Shown in pieces: positions 8,156-16,774 of a DNA stretch of 64,000 nt. Origin of the DNA: Xenophilus aerolatus. Its GTDB lineage: Bacteria > Pseudomonadota > Gammaproteobacteria > Burkholderiales > Burkholderiaceae_C. Each line of letters begins with the position of its first letter. Position 1 is the first letter of the stretch. The stretch covers positions 620,001 through 684,000 of the forward strand of contig JASCNX010000001.1 of NCBI GenBank assembly GCA_029968055.1. Reading direction: 5' to 3'. The notes under the pieces are model-generated. The model did not search any database and was not told the DNA's origin. It worked only from the letters and a program-made list of their open reading frames with translations. The position numbers were made by a program, and so were the translations under genes.

Positions 8156-8923
8156 TCAGCGACACACCGGCCAGCCGCCGACTTCGAGGTGGAAGTGGTC
8201 GGCGTGCACGGCGTTGTAGCCCGGGCCCAGCACGCCGTCGAAGCTGCGGCAGGCGCCGGCCTGCAGGTCGAAGAGGAAGGCCTGCGCCGGGTCGGCGGCG
8301 CCACGCCCGTCGGACCAGGGGCGTGCAGCGTCGCGCCGCACGACGAGCGTGCGCCCGCCCTCGAGCGTGACGCCGGCGACGTCGAGCGCATCGGCGGTGG
8401 CGTGGCGGCTGCGGCGGCCCGTCGCACGTCCGTCGCCGCTGTTGATGTCGCGGCAGGCGTAGCTCCCCAGGTGCTGCACCGACACGGCCGGCCGCCCGAA
8501 ATGCTGGCGCGCCAGCGGCTGCAATTCGTGCCGCTCCCACATCGCGAAGGACAGGGCGGCGCGGCAACTCAGCAGCGTCGGCGTGCCCAGCGCCACTTCG
8601 CGGCCCGCACGCAGGCGCACGGCGTTGTCGAGCCCGCAGCCGCGCTGCAGCGGCCGGTCGGGCACCGGCTCGAAACGCAGGCCCGCGCCCTCCAGCGCCG
8701 ACAGGCACGCGGCGGGGTCGTCGCGCGTGCGCCGCAGCTTCAGCGGCGTGAGCCAGTTGGGGGCTTCGGCGACATCGAGCGGCGCGAAGGGATCGTGGCG
8801 CGGCGGCAGCACGAGCAGGCCCGCTGCGCGCAGCCCCAGCAGCGTGCCCACGGCCGCCGCCGCCAGCGCAAGCACCCACGGCCATCGGCGGCGCGGGCTT
8901 GGCGGGGCGGGGTCGATGGGCAT
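8156..8923 (-). CDS. extensin-like C-terminal domain protein
   Basis: A 255-residue membrane-anchored protein. A proline/arginine-rich start is followed by one hydrophobic segment, [16 protein letters not shown], then a domain matching the bacterial extensin-like C-terminal family: [48 protein letters not shown], and the terminal [11 protein letters not shown]. The D and H residues of the last two motifs resemble the zinc site of peptidoglycan-active peptidases, so envelope hydrolase activity is plausible but not shown. The ATG at 8923 is preferred; a GTG at 8971 would add 16 residues. Confidence 0.82.
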   Translation of the reverse strand: MPIDPAPPSPRRRWPWVLALAAAAVGTLLGLRAAGLLVLPPRHDPFAPLDVAEAPNWLTPLKLRRTRDDPAACLSALEGAGLRFEPVPDRPLQRGCGLDNAVRLRAGREVALGTPTLLSCRAALSFAMWERHELQPLARQHFGRPAVSVQHLGSYACRDINSGDGRATGRRSRHATADALDVAGVTLEGGRTLVVRRDAARPWSDGRGAADPAQAFLFDLQAGACRSFDGVLGPGYNAVHADHFHLEVGGWPVCR

Positions 8924-9036
8924 GGACGGGGAGAAAAGTGGATGCAGCACCGGCTGCAGCACCCGCGGCACGGGCGGGAAATGCTATCAAAAATGAAGCA
9001 CGGCAGCCGCTGCGGCGCAGCCCGCCACAATGCCGC

Positions 9037-9555
9037 ATGGACCTCGACCTGCGCACGCTGACCCGACGCTTCGCCCAGCCGGGCCGGCTGGAGGCGATCC
9101 ACCTGCGACCCGCGCGGCGTGCCCCGGTGCACACCGTTCGCGAAGCGACCGCCATCGCCGGACGCGGCCTCGACGGCGACCGCAGCGCGCGGTCCGCCGC
9201 CTCGGGCGGCAAGCGGCAGGTCACGCTGCTGCAGGCCGAGCATCTGCCCGTCATCGCCGCGCTGGCAGCGCGACCCGGTGTCGAGTCGGCAGACCTGCGG
9301 CGCAACCTCGTGGTGGCGGGCCTGAACCTGGTGGCCGCGCGGGCGCTGTTCCGCGACCAGCCGATGGTGCTGCGCATCGGCGATGCGGTGGTGCTCGAAC
9401 TCAGCGGCCCGTGCGAGCCCTGTTCGCGCATGGAAGAGCTGTTGGGGCCGGGCGGCTACAACGCGCTGCGAGGCCACGGCGGCATGACCGCGCGCGTGCT
9501 GGCCGGCGGCGTGCTGCGTGCGGGGGACGCCGTGCGCTGCGAGCCGCGTGCCTAG
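9037..9555 (+). CDS. MOSC domain-containing protein
   Basis: A 172-residue protein consisting almost wholly of a MOSC domain (molybdenum-cofactor sulfurase C-terminal). Visible parts are [13 protein letters not shown] near the start, [24 protein letters not shown], and [12 protein letters not shown], whose cysteine is the residue expected to carry sulfur or bind a metal cofactor. The family includes YiiM/YcbX-like enzymes that reduce N-hydroxylated compounds with molybdopterin; the substrate here is unknown. It stands alone on the plus strand and its TAG stop overlaps the stop of the convergent deacetylase gene. Confidence 0.85.
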   Translation: MDLDLRTLTRRFAQPGRLEAIHLRPARRAPVHTVREATAIAGRGLDGDRSARSAASGGKRQVTLLQAEHLPVIAALAARPGVESADLRRNLVVAGLNLVAARALFRDQPMVLRIGDAVVLELSGPCEPCSRMEELLGPGGYNALRGHGGMTARVLAGGVLRAGDAVRCEPRA

Positions 9556-10430
9556 CGGGCGGCCGTGCGTGCGACCCGGTCGAGGTTCTGCATGAAAGGC
9601 GTCTGCGACAACGGACGCAGGTGCAGCTGGACGTCCTCCACCTGGAACGCGGGCTTGAGCAGCGCGAGCGCCGACAGCTCGTGCATGCGCGCCTCGCCCA
9701 CCGCGTCGCCGTCGACCGTGCGCACCGACGGATGGCACATGAGCACGTCGCCATCGCCCGCGTGCACCAGCCAGGCCAGCAGGCGGCGCAGGTAGGCGGT
9801 GGGCCCGCCTTCGAAGCCGTACACGCCGAGCAGGTGCCGGCTCATGGGCAGGCCGCGGCGGCGCGCGAGGGCCTCCAGGCCGCGTCCGCCCAGCGCATGG
9901 ATCAGCCGCTGCTTGGCCGGCACCGCCAGCGGGGCGGGCGTGGGCCGCGTGCTCCGCAGCCACGGTGGCGCCCCGGGATAGCGCGCCGCCAGCGCATCGG
10001 TCAGGACCTCGCGCACGCCGGGCAGCTGGTGCACGTGGCGGTGGCCGTCGACGTGCGCGGGTGCCCGGCCCATCGCCTGCTCGAAAGTGTCGAGTTGCGC
10101 GTCGATCGCGGCGCGCACGGCCGCCAGGTCGAGCTGGCGCGCGAAGCTGCGCGCCACCAGGGCGCCCAGGGAGGCTTCCGCGGCAGAGGCGTCCACCGCC
10201 GTGAGGTCCAGGTGCAGCCCCACGTCGGCCTGCGCCGGCGGCAGCACGCGCAGCCGCCGCGCCCCCGGCAGCCACGCCGCGCGCAGCACCATGCAGCTCG
10301 TCGCGGTGACGGCGCCGCGCTCCATGAGCGCGAGCACCGCCTGGTTGATGCCCTCCGACAGCCCGAAGTCGTCGGCACACACGCACAGCGTCCGGGTGCC
10401 GCCGGCGCCGGGCATGTCGGACGCGCTCAT
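9552..10430 (-). CDS. ChbG/YdjC-family deacetylase, NaxD/LgmC-like
   Basis: A 292-residue carbohydrate deacetylase of the YdjC/ChbG/HpnK family. Metal-site motifs are [13 protein letters not shown] (residues about 16-28) and [11 protein letters not shown]. The family includes NaxD of Francisella and LgmC of Bordetella, which remove the acetyl group from undecaprenyl-phosphate-linked N-acetylhexosamine before it is put on lipid A. This gene is the last of a coupled trio: its ATG overlaps the stop of the ArnT-like transferase by four bases, and that gene overlaps the ArnC-like transferase. HpnK-type or chitooligosaccharide roles are alternatives, but the neighbours favour lipid A. Confidence 0.88.
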   Translation of the reverse strand: MSASDMPGAGGTRTLCVCADDFGLSEGINQAVLALMERGAVTATSCMVLRAAWLPGARRLRVLPPAQADVGLHLDLTAVDASAAEASLGALVARSFARQLDLAAVRAAIDAQLDTFEQAMGRAPAHVDGHRHVHQLPGVREVLTDALAARYPGAPPWLRSTRPTPAPLAVPAKQRLIHALGGRGLEALARRRGLPMSRHLLGVYGFEGGPTAYLRRLLAWLVHAGDGDVLMCHPSVRTVDGDAVGEARMHELSALALLKPAFQVEDVQLHLRPLSQTPFMQNLDRVARTAAR

Positions 10431-12025
10431 GCAGGCGCTCCAGCAAGAGGAATGGCGCCGGGCGTGCCGGTGTGCAAGAGGCAGTCCGCCCCTTCACCGG
10501 GCCCGCTGTCGTGGCGCCAGACGGCGATGTGGGCGTTGAAAGTGACCAGCTCCATGCCCAGCACCCACGGTGCCAGGAGCTGGGCGTTCGACGGGCCGAT
10601 GACCCAGGTGCGTCCGCCGCCACACAGCAGGGCCGGCTGGGCCTCGACCGGCTGCAGCAACCGCGTCGCGGCCTCGGGGTCGAAGCGGGCGGCGTCGGCC
10701 AGCTCCTTGCGCCAGTTGTCGCTGGCCTGCGCCACTTCCGGGCGCCAGTCGGCAGCCACCACCACCGGCGCCGACAGGTGCCAGTAGAAGGGCAGTTCGT
10801 AGAAGTACTGGTCGAGCATCACCACCCGGTCGCCCGGCGCCACAGCCTGGCCGGCGGGCAGCCGGAGCGCGGCATCGGGCGGTGTGCCCAGGCGAGCGGC
10901 CAGCACCACGGTGCCCAGGCAGGCCAGGGCGGCAGCACCCACCGTCGCACCCAGCAGCCGGCGGCCGGCCGGCCCGGTGGCGGCCCGGCGGGCCACTTCC
11001 GCGATGCCGGTGGCCAGGGGCGGCAGCGCCGGGAGCACGTAGCCGATCAGCTTGGAGCGCGGCAGCGAGAAGAACAGCACGACCACCGCGGTCCAGGCCA
11101 GCATGAGCAGGTCGACGTCGCCGAGCCGTCGCCGCGCCGCAGCCGGCACGCCCGGCGAGCGGCGCGCGGCGGCCAGCAGCCAGGCCGACCACGGCAGGCA
11201 CAGTCCGAGCAGCACCGGCAGGTAGAACCAGAAGGGGTGTTCGTTGTTGAAGCCGCTGGCCGCGAAGCGCCGGAAATGCTGCGTGATGACGAAGTAGTCG
11301 AAGAAGGCCGGAAAGGTCCGTTGCATGGCGACGAACCACGGCCCCGCGATCGCCAGCAGCAGCAGCCACCCCGGCCACCAGCCCGCCAGCCGCAGCATGC
11401 GCGGCCGGCGGCTGGCGACTGCCCACAGCAGCAGCACCCCGGCCGGCAGCACCACGCCGATCAGTCCCTTGGCCAGCAGCCCCAGCGCGGCGAAGGCGAA
11501 GGCCAGGGCCAGTGCGCCGCGCCACGGCAGGCCGCGCTCATGGGCCAGGGCGGCGTCGGCGGCGGCCAGCACGCAGGCGCTGATGCACCCGGCCACCAGC
11601 ATGTCGAGGTTGGCGAACTGCGCGCCCACGTAGAAGAACGGGGCGCTGCACAGCACCGCGGTCGCGAGCCACGCCTGCGCCCGCGTGCCGTGGCGGCACA
11701 GGAACCAGAACAGCGCGCCGGCTGCCAGCCCGGCCCCCGCCAGCGAGGGCAGACGCGCCACCCACGGATGCGGGCCTGCGACCGCCATGGCCGCGGCACC
11801 GATCCAGTAGAAAAGTGGCGGCTTGTGGAAGAAGGGCAGGCCGTTCAGCCGCGGCACCAGCCAATCGCCCGACTGCAGCATGGCGTAGGCGACACCGGCG
11901 TAGCGTCCCTCGTCGGGCGAAGTCAGGGGGCGCCAGCCGATGCTCAGCATCAGCCAGATGGCCGCGGCGAGCAGGAACACCGCATCCCCGCGCACGCTGC
12001 GCGGTCGAACCGGTGCCGCGGTCAT
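10427..12025 (-). CDS. GT39/83-family lipid-linked sugar transferase, ArnT/LgmB-like
   Basis: A 532-residue multi-pass inner membrane glycosyltransferase. Motifs shared with ArnT are PDEGRYAGVAYAML in the first periplasmic loop (catalytic acidic residues), GLPFFHKPPLFYW, and LPRSKLIGYVLPALPPLA. ArnT-type enzymes move a sugar from undecaprenyl phosphate to lipid A phosphates; LgmB and FlmK do this with glucosamine and galactosamine. The start at 12025 overlaps the preceding glycosyltransferase stop (ATGA), and the stop overlaps the deacetylase start. Placement between a polyprenyl-phosphate glycosyltransferase and a deacetylase supports an amino-sugar donor. Confidence 0.87.
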   Translation of the reverse strand: MTAAPVRPRSVRGDAVFLLAAAIWLMLSIGWRPLTSPDEGRYAGVAYAMLQSGDWLVPRLNGLPFFHKPPLFYWIGAAAMAVAGPHPWVARLPSLAGAGLAAGALFWFLCRHGTRAQAWLATAVLCSAPFFYVGAQFANLDMLVAGCISACVLAAADAALAHERGLPWRGALALAFAFAALGLLAKGLIGVVLPAGVLLLWAVASRRPRMLRLAGWWPGWLLLLAIAGPWFVAMQRTFPAFFDYFVITQHFRRFAASGFNNEHPFWFYLPVLLGLCLPWSAWLLAAARRSPGVPAAARRRLGDVDLLMLAWTAVVVLFFSLPRSKLIGYVLPALPPLATGIAEVARRAATGPAGRRLLGATVGAAALACLGTVVLAARLGTPPDAALRLPAGQAVAPGDRVVMLDQYFYELPFYWHLSAPVVVAADWRPEVAQASDNWRKELADAARFDPEAATRLLQPVEAQPALLCGGGRTWVIGPSNAQLLAPWVLGMELVTFNAHIAVWRHDSGPGEGADCLLHTGTPGAIPLAGAPA

Positions 12026-13098
12026 GGCGCCGGCTCCTCGAGGCCCTGGCCGCTCTCTTCGCTCACCACGAAGAGCGGGCGGCCCTTGACCTCCTCGAAG
12101 ATGCGGCCGACGTACTCGCCCACCACGCCCAGAGACAGCATCTGGATGCCGATGAAGAACATGAGGCTGACGACGATGGTGGTCCAGCCCGGCACCGGGT
12201 TGCCGGCCACCAGGTGGTCGAGCACCAGGTACGCGCCATAGCCCAGGGCCGGCAGCGCCATCACCAGGCCCAGGAAGCTGATCAGCCGCAAGGGCCAGGT
12301 GGTGAAGGAGGTCAGTCCGTCGAGCGCGAGATGGAGCAGGCGCAGCGCCCCGAATCGGCTCTGGCCCTGCGCGCGCGGCGCGGGCGTATAGGGCAGGGCG
12401 ACGGCACGGAAGCCCACCCAGGCGTAGAGGCCCTTCATGAAGCGGCTGCGCTCGGGCAGGGAGAGCAGTGCATCGACCACCTTGCGGTCCATCAGCCGGA
12501 AGTCGCCCGCGTCCTCGGGCAGCGGCACCCGGCTCGCGGCGTTCACGAGGCGGTAGAAGAGGTGGCTGCCCCAGCGCTTGAGCGCGGCTTCGTCGGCGCG
12601 GCTCTCGCGCACCGCGTAGACCACCTCGGCGCCCCCGCGCCAATGGCCCACCATCGACAGGATCAACTGCGGCGCGTGCTGCAGGTCGCCGTCCAGCAGG
12701 ACCACCGCATCACCCCGCGCCGCGGCCAGGCCGGCGCTCAGCGCCGCCTCCTTGCCGAAGTTGCGCGACAGGCTCAGGCAGCGGAAACCCGCGAGCTGGC
12801 ACCACTCGCGCGCCACCTGGGCGGTGGCGTCGGTGCTGCCGTCGTCGACCACGATCACCTCCCAGCGCAGGCCGCTCTGCTCGAGCGTGCTCTCCAGCAG
12901 CGGCAGGAGGTGGCGCAGGTTGGCCGCTTCGTTGAAGCAGGGCACCACGCAGGACAGGCTCGGCGTGTCGGGCGCGCGTGCGGCCTGCGGCACCGGGTCG
13001 GCCGCGACGGCGGCCAGGCGCGGCGAGGGCGCGGGCGCGGGCAGGGTATCCATCGTCGAAGGGCGCTGGCGGAGCATGGCGCCTTGTGCAGGGCTCAT
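12022..13098 (-). CDS. GT2 polyprenyl-phosphate glycosyltransferase, ArnC/LgmA/GtrB-like
   Basis: A 358-residue family-2 glycosyltransferase. The GT-A domain begins LSCVVPCFNEAANL and continues EVIVVDDGSTDAT and VVLLDGDLQHAPQ, with DFRLMDRKVVDAL later. Two C-terminal membrane helices follow (LISFLGLVMALPALGYGAYL and TIVVSLMFFIGIQMLSLGVV), ending in the GEYVGRIFEEVKGRPLFVV tail of the ArnC/GtrB group. It should load a nucleotide sugar onto undecaprenyl phosphate on the cytoplasmic side. The first 45 residues are a disordered Ala/Pro leader; internal ATGs (MLRQRP, MDTLP) are possible starts. The chosen ATG overlaps the PAP2 stop. Confidence 0.88.
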   Translation of the reverse strand: MSPAQGAMLRQRPSTMDTLPAPAPSPRLAAVAADPVPQAARAPDTPSLSCVVPCFNEAANLRHLLPLLESTLEQSGLRWEVIVVDDGSTDATAQVAREWCQLAGFRCLSLSRNFGKEAALSAGLAAARGDAVVLLDGDLQHAPQLILSMVGHWRGGAEVVYAVRESRADEAALKRWGSHLFYRLVNAASRVPLPEDAGDFRLMDRKVVDALLSLPERSRFMKGLYAWVGFRAVALPYTPAPRAQGQSRFGALRLLHLALDGLTSFTTWPLRLISFLGLVMALPALGYGAYLVLDHLVAGNPVPGWTTIVVSLMFFIGIQMLSLGVVGEYVGRIFEEVKGRPLFVVSEESGQGLEEPAP

Positions 13099-13676
13099 CG
13101 CGTGCGCCCCTGCGTCGGACCGGTGCCCTGCTGGATGCGTGCGAAGGCGGGCGCCACGCGCCGCGTGGCCAGCCACTGCAGCGCCATGAACAGGCCCTGG
13201 ACCGCCAACGCAAGCACCAGGCCCGCAGCGATGTCGGAGGGGAAATGCATCCCGGCATACACCCGGGCCCAGCCGGTGGCGAGCGCAAGCAGCGCCGCCG
13301 CCGGTGCCCAGCGCCGCAGGCTGGGTCGGGCGGCCAGGGCCAGCGCGACGAAGAACATCACGGTGGCGTGGGTGCTCGGCATGGCGGCACTGGGGCCATG
13401 CGCGATGTGGGCGGGTGCCAGGCCCAGCACGAAGGGGCGCGGCAGGCCGATCCTCTCGGCGAGCGCATGCGCCAGGAAGGAAGCGACGCCAGCCATCGCC
13501 AGCGCCGCCAGCAGGTAGCTGCGGTCGCGCGGCTGGCGCCAGGCGGCCCAGCCCATCAGGACGGCGCACAGCCAGGCGCCGCCTTCGGCCAATGCAGAGG
13601 CGACGGGCAACAGCCAGGGTGCAGGTGAGGGGCCAGCGGTCATCAGCAGAAACAGGGCGGTGTCGGGGTGCGTCAT
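13095..13676 (-). CDS. PAP2-family membrane phosphatase
   Basis: A 193-residue membrane protein with the three PAP2 acid-phosphatase motifs: ERIGLPRPFV, AAMPSTHATVMF and RVYAGMHFPSDIAAG. Five or so hydrophobic segments surround them, as in undecaprenyl-diphosphatase BcrC/YbjG and lipid A phosphatases LpxE/F. The start is the ATG at 13676 (MTHPDTALF); the longer open frame upstream has atypical arginine-rich content. The gene overlaps the ArnC-like transferase by four bases, so it could recycle undecaprenyl pyrophosphate or trim lipid A phosphates for the downstream enzymes. Confidence 0.85.
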   Translation of the reverse strand: MTHPDTALFLLMTAGPSPAPWLLPVASALAEGGAWLCAVLMGWAAWRQPRDRSYLLAALAMAGVASFLAHALAERIGLPRPFVLGLAPAHIAHGPSAAMPSTHATVMFFVALALAARPSLRRWAPAAALLALATGWARVYAGMHFPSDIAAGLVLALAVQGLFMALQWLATRRVAPAFARIQQGTGPTQGRTR

Positions 13677-13809
13677 GCGCGGCCTCGCGCAAGGCGATCG
13701 CGCATCACCCCTGGGAGTGAAGGAGAAAAAGGGTTCATGGTCGGCTCCGGCAGAAACGATCGTCCGTCGCGGCAGGCCGCGACGGGGCCGGCGGCGCAGC
13801 GCGCCGCGT

Positions 13810-14265
13810 TCAGCAGGAGACCGGGGGCGGGGCGAACGCGGGTGGGTGCGCCCGCCAGGGTGCCGAGGGCGGTGGCGGCCCGCCGCGCATGCACGGGCGC
13901 GGATTTGGAGGGGTGGTCGCAAGGCGCAGTGCGGGCACGGCCTTCAGCACCGCAAGGGGCAGGGCCAGTGCCAGCAGCGCAGCGAAGGCGCCGAGGGCAT
14001 CGCCCAGCGCGTGCGCGGCCTGCACGCCGGCGCCCAGCGGCACGAAGAGCGTCGTCTCGTGGTCGCGGGCGTGTTCGAGCCGGTCGTCCCGCTCGAACTG
14101 GGTCGTCTGGCTCATCGGCCGGATGCGGAAACCGGGCTCGTCCTCCCAGCCGTCGCTGCGGAAATGCACCGCGATGAAGGGCTGCAGCGCCGACAGCAGC
14201 AGCGCCCCGATCCACCAGACCAGGCACCGGGTGGACAGCAGGCGACGCAGGCGCGCGGTGGACAT
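13810..14265 (-). CDS. hypothetical small membrane protein
   Basis: A 151-residue reading frame with no family I recognise. It has an N-terminal hydrophobic segment (CLVWWIGALLLSALQPFIAV), a polar middle (EDEPGFRIRPMSQTTQFERDDRLEHARDHETTLFVPLG) that looks like an extracytoplasmic loop, a second hydrophobic segment (LGAFAALLALALPLAVL), and a proline-rich tail. It lies 62 bp after the ketosynthase and 133 bp before the PAP2 gene in the same direction. Composition of the middle part is protein-like, but the proline-rich end is less convincing. Confidence 0.55.
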   Translation of the reverse strand: MSTARLRRLLSTRCLVWWIGALLLSALQPFIAVHFRSDGWEDEPGFRIRPMSQTTQFERDDRLEHARDHETTLFVPLGAGVQAAHALGDALGAFAALLALALPLAVLKAVPALRLATTPPNPRPCMRGGPPPPSAPWRAHPPAFAPPPVSC

Positions 14266-14327
14266 GCGCAGATGCTAGGTGCGACGCGTGAACATCGACT
14301 GACTGTGGCGTTCAGGGTCGGGCAAGG

Positions 14328-15560
14328 TCACGCGGCCCGGCTCGCGACCAGCACGGCATTGGTGCCGCCGAAGGCGAAGGAGTTCGACATCACGTGCCGC
14401 GGCGGCGGCAGCGCGCGCGGCGACGGCCCGTGTACCAGGTCGATGCCCAGCGCTTCGGCCGGGGCGCCCGCGCAGGCCGGCATCCGTGCCGTCTGCATCG
14501 CATGCAGTGCGCAGATCAGCTCCACCGCGCCGCCCGCGCCCATCAGGTGGCCGTGCAGGGCCTTGGTCGCGCTGACCGGCACGCCGCGCACGCCGAACAC
14601 CTCGGCCAGCGAGCCGGCTTCGGCGACGTCGCCGGCGAGCGTGCCGGTGCCGTGCGCATTGACGTGCCCGATGTCGCCCGGCGCCAGGCCGGCGTCGGCC
14701 AGGGCCGCCTTCATGGCGCGCACCTGGCCTGCGCTGTCCGGCGTGCTGATGTGGGCGGCGTCGCAGCTGGTGCCGTAGCCTGAGAGCAGCGCGAGCACCG
14801 GCGCACCGCGCCGGCGCGCGGACGCCACCGATTCGATGACCAGTGCCGCCGCGCCCTCGCCGAGTGCGAAGCCGGCCCGGTCGTCGGCGAACGGCCGGCA
14901 CACCGTGCGCGGGTCGCGGTCGGCCGGGGCCAGCACCTTCATCGCCTGCCAACTCGCGATCACGCCCGGCGACAGCAGCGCCTCGTGGCCGCCGACGACG
15001 GCCATGTCGACCCAGCCGGCGCGGATCGCACGCATGGCCTCACCGATCGCCACGGCCGACGAGGCACAGGCGCAGGCATAGCCCATCGAGGCGGCACGCG
15101 CCCCGAAGGCCATCGACAGCTCGGCCGCCGCCGCATTGGGCATCGTGGTCAGCACAGTGGTGGGGCGCAGGCGCCGGTGGCGGGCATAGAGCTGCTCGGT
15201 GCTCTGGTCGAAGCTGGACGCGCCGCCCATGCCGGCGCCCCAGTACACGCCCAGGCGCTCGGCCTCCACGGGGCGAGCATCGGCAGCCAGGCCGGCCTGC
15301 GTCGCGGCCTCGCGCGCGGCCATGAGCGCCAGCGCGGTGCCGCGGTCGAGGGCCACGCCCGAGGGGCCGCGCACCTGCCGCTCCTCGAAGCCGGCGCAGG
15401 CGGCGGCGCCGAAGGTGAAGCGTTCCACGCCCTCGATCACCACCTCGCGTGGCGCCACGGCGCACAGGTTGTCGGACAGTGTGTCGTGCAGGGCACGCAC
15501 ACTGGCGCCCAGCGGCGTCACCGCGCCGAGGCCGGTGATGGCCAGCGGTTCACCGGTCAT
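14328..15560 (-). CDS. beta-ketoacyl-ACP synthase (FabF-like)
   Basis: A 410-residue ketosynthase of the thiolase fold. The catalytic set is complete: Cys165 in YACACASSAVA, His in HVNAHGTGT, and His in KALHGHLMGAGG; the glycine-rich end SFAFGGTNAVLV is normal. These enzymes condense an acyl chain with malonyl-ACP. The ATG at 15560 is preferred because TGAGG lies 8 bases upstream; an in-frame ATG at 15578 lacks a ribosome site. It follows the acyl carrier protein by 10 bp and belongs to the envelope cluster, so it is a dedicated synthase rather than the housekeeping FabF. No reductase or dehydratase accompanies it. Confidence 0.9.
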   Translation of the reverse strand: MTGEPLAITGLGAVTPLGASVRALHDTLSDNLCAVAPREVVIEGVERFTFGAAACAGFEERQVRGPSGVALDRGTALALMAAREAATQAGLAADARPVEAERLGVYWGAGMGGASSFDQSTEQLYARHRRLRPTTVLTTMPNAAAAELSMAFGARAASMGYACACASSAVAIGEAMRAIRAGWVDMAVVGGHEALLSPGVIASWQAMKVLAPADRDPRTVCRPFADDRAGFALGEGAAALVIESVASARRRGAPVLALLSGYGTSCDAAHISTPDSAGQVRAMKAALADAGLAPGDIGHVNAHGTGTLAGDVAEAGSLAEVFGVRGVPVSATKALHGHLMGAGGAVELICALHAMQTARMPACAGAPAEALGIDLVHGPSPRALPPPRHVMSNSFAFGGTNAVLVASRAA

Positions 15561-15570
15561 GGTGCGGGCC

Positions 15571-15861
15571 TCAGGCATGCGCCGGCGCGGGGCGGGCAGG
15601 GTCCGTGGCCTGCTCCTCGGCCAGGCGCGCATCGATCGCATCGCACAGGTCGCCGAGCGTGATGCCGGCTTCGCGCGGGTCCAGCCTGTCCTCGGGCAGG
15701 CGCAGGTGGAAGGCATCCTCCACCGAGAAGATGAATTCCATGAGCGCCAGCGAGTCCAGGCCCAGGTCGGCCAGGGGCACGTCGCGGCGGATCAGGGCCG
15801 GATCGCAGGCATGCTCTTCCTGCACGATGCGGGAGATGGTGGCGAAGGTGGGTGTGGACAT
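15571..15861 (-). CDS. acyl carrier protein
   Basis: A 96-residue acyl carrier protein. The phosphopantetheine site is Ser37 in DLGLDSLALMEF, and the helix pattern around it (RRDVPLADLG before, VEDAFHLRLPED after) is standard. It is longer than housekeeping AcpP because of an Ala/Pro-rich tail. It lies 4 bp after the hydrolase and 10 bp before the ketosynthase, so it most likely carries the intermediates of that synthase. Confidence 0.92.
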   Translation of the reverse strand: MSTPTFATISRIVQEEHACDPALIRRDVPLADLGLDSLALMEFIFSVEDAFHLRLPEDRLDPREAGITLGDLCDAIDARLAEEQATDPARPAPAHA

Positions 15862-15865
15862 GGCC

Positions 15866-16711
15866 TCAGCTTTCGACAGGGGAAGAAAGGCGATGGCCGT
15901 CGGCCACCGCGCGGGCGAAGTCGATCGTTTCCTGCGCCACCTGGCGGCGGTCGTTGTCGATCGAGATCATGTGGTAGCTGTTCTCCAGCACCACGGTGTG
16001 GAGCGGCGCCTGCGTGAGGCCGCGGGCCAGCAGGTCGACGTTCGACAGGCTGGCCACCTCGTCGTGGCGCGCATGCAGGGCCAGCACCGGGCAGCGGATC
16101 TGCGAGAGGCTGCGGCGCACGGCGCGGCGCAGGCGGTCGTACTCGCGCAGATGGCCCACGCCGATGGCGGCACAGCCGGCGCGCGAGATGCGGCGCTGCT
16201 TGAGTTCCTGCTCGATCCAGGCGCGCACGCGCTCGTTCTTCACGCCGTAGGGCGTGCGTTCGCGGTAGCGCCACAGCCGGCCCAGCGGCGTGTAGAGCGC
16301 CAGCGGCAGCAGCCAGCCGCCGCGCCGGGCCGACCAGCCGTCCATGCGCAGCGTGGTCGACATCAGCACCAGGCCGTCGGCACGCAGGCCCAGCCGCGCC
16401 ACCGCGGCCAGGGCCAGCGAGGCGCCCGCCGAGATGCCCGCGAGCAGCACGGTGCCGTACTGCCGGCGCAGCTTCAGGAACTCCTCGCAGACATGCTCGA
16501 CCCAGTCGGAGAAGCGGCCCGCGACCTGGCGCTGGCGCGAGGCATCGAAGGAGTAGCCCTCGATGTGCGGCGTGCTGAAGGCCCAGCCGGCGCGGCGCAG
16601 GGCGGACTGCAGGTGCAGCAGCTCGTCGGCGGTGCTGCACAGGCCCGGCAGCAGGAGGACCGCGCCCATGGGGGCGGGGCGCGCTGGGGCGGAGAAGGGC
16701 GTTTCGATCAT
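15866..16711 (-). CDS. alpha/beta hydrolase (thioesterase/esterase-like)
   Basis: A 281-residue alpha/beta hydrolase. The nucleophile is Ser94 in LLAGISAGASLAL; a later HARHDEVAS supplies the acid and NSYHMISIDND the histidine, the order of carboxylesterase/monoacylglycerol-lipase-like enzymes. The oxyanion region is LLLPGLCSTADEL. Being first in the operon with an acyl carrier protein and ketosynthase, it may release or transfer the acyl product. Start ATG at 16711; the longer open frame upstream runs antisense into the response regulator gene and is rejected. Confidence 0.85.
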   Translation of the reverse strand: MIETPFSAPARPAPMGAVLLLPGLCSTADELLHLQSALRRAGWAFSTPHIEGYSFDASRQRQVAGRFSDWVEHVCEEFLKLRRQYGTVLLAGISAGASLALAAVARLGLRADGLVLMSTTLRMDGWSARRGGWLLPLALYTPLGRLWRYRERTPYGVKNERVRAWIEQELKQRRISRAGCAAIGVGHLREYDRLRRAVRRSLSQIRCPVLALHARHDEVASLSNVDLLARGLTQAPLHTVVLENSYHMISIDNDRRQVAQETIDFARAVADGHRLSSPVES

Positions 16712-16774
16712 GGAGGCCAGGGGTGCCGCACCGTGGGGACGAAGCTGTTGGAGCCCGCACCTTAGCCGCCCGAG

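Noticed and set aside
8989-9001. GCTATCAAAAATGAAGC upstream of the MOSC gene, like a Comamonadaceae intergenic repeat
   Set aside because: Only one short piece is present with no inverted partner, too little to call an element.
9552-10430. Deacetylase as HpnK of hopanoid synthesis
   Set aside because: No squalene-hopene cyclase or other hpn genes are nearby, while ArnC- and ArnT-like genes are directly coupled to it.
12022-12643. Longer N-terminal form of the ArnT-like protein (738 residues)
   Set aside because: The extra part lies out of frame inside the GT2 gene and has arginine-rich shadow composition; the ATG overlapping the GT2 stop fits ArnT length.
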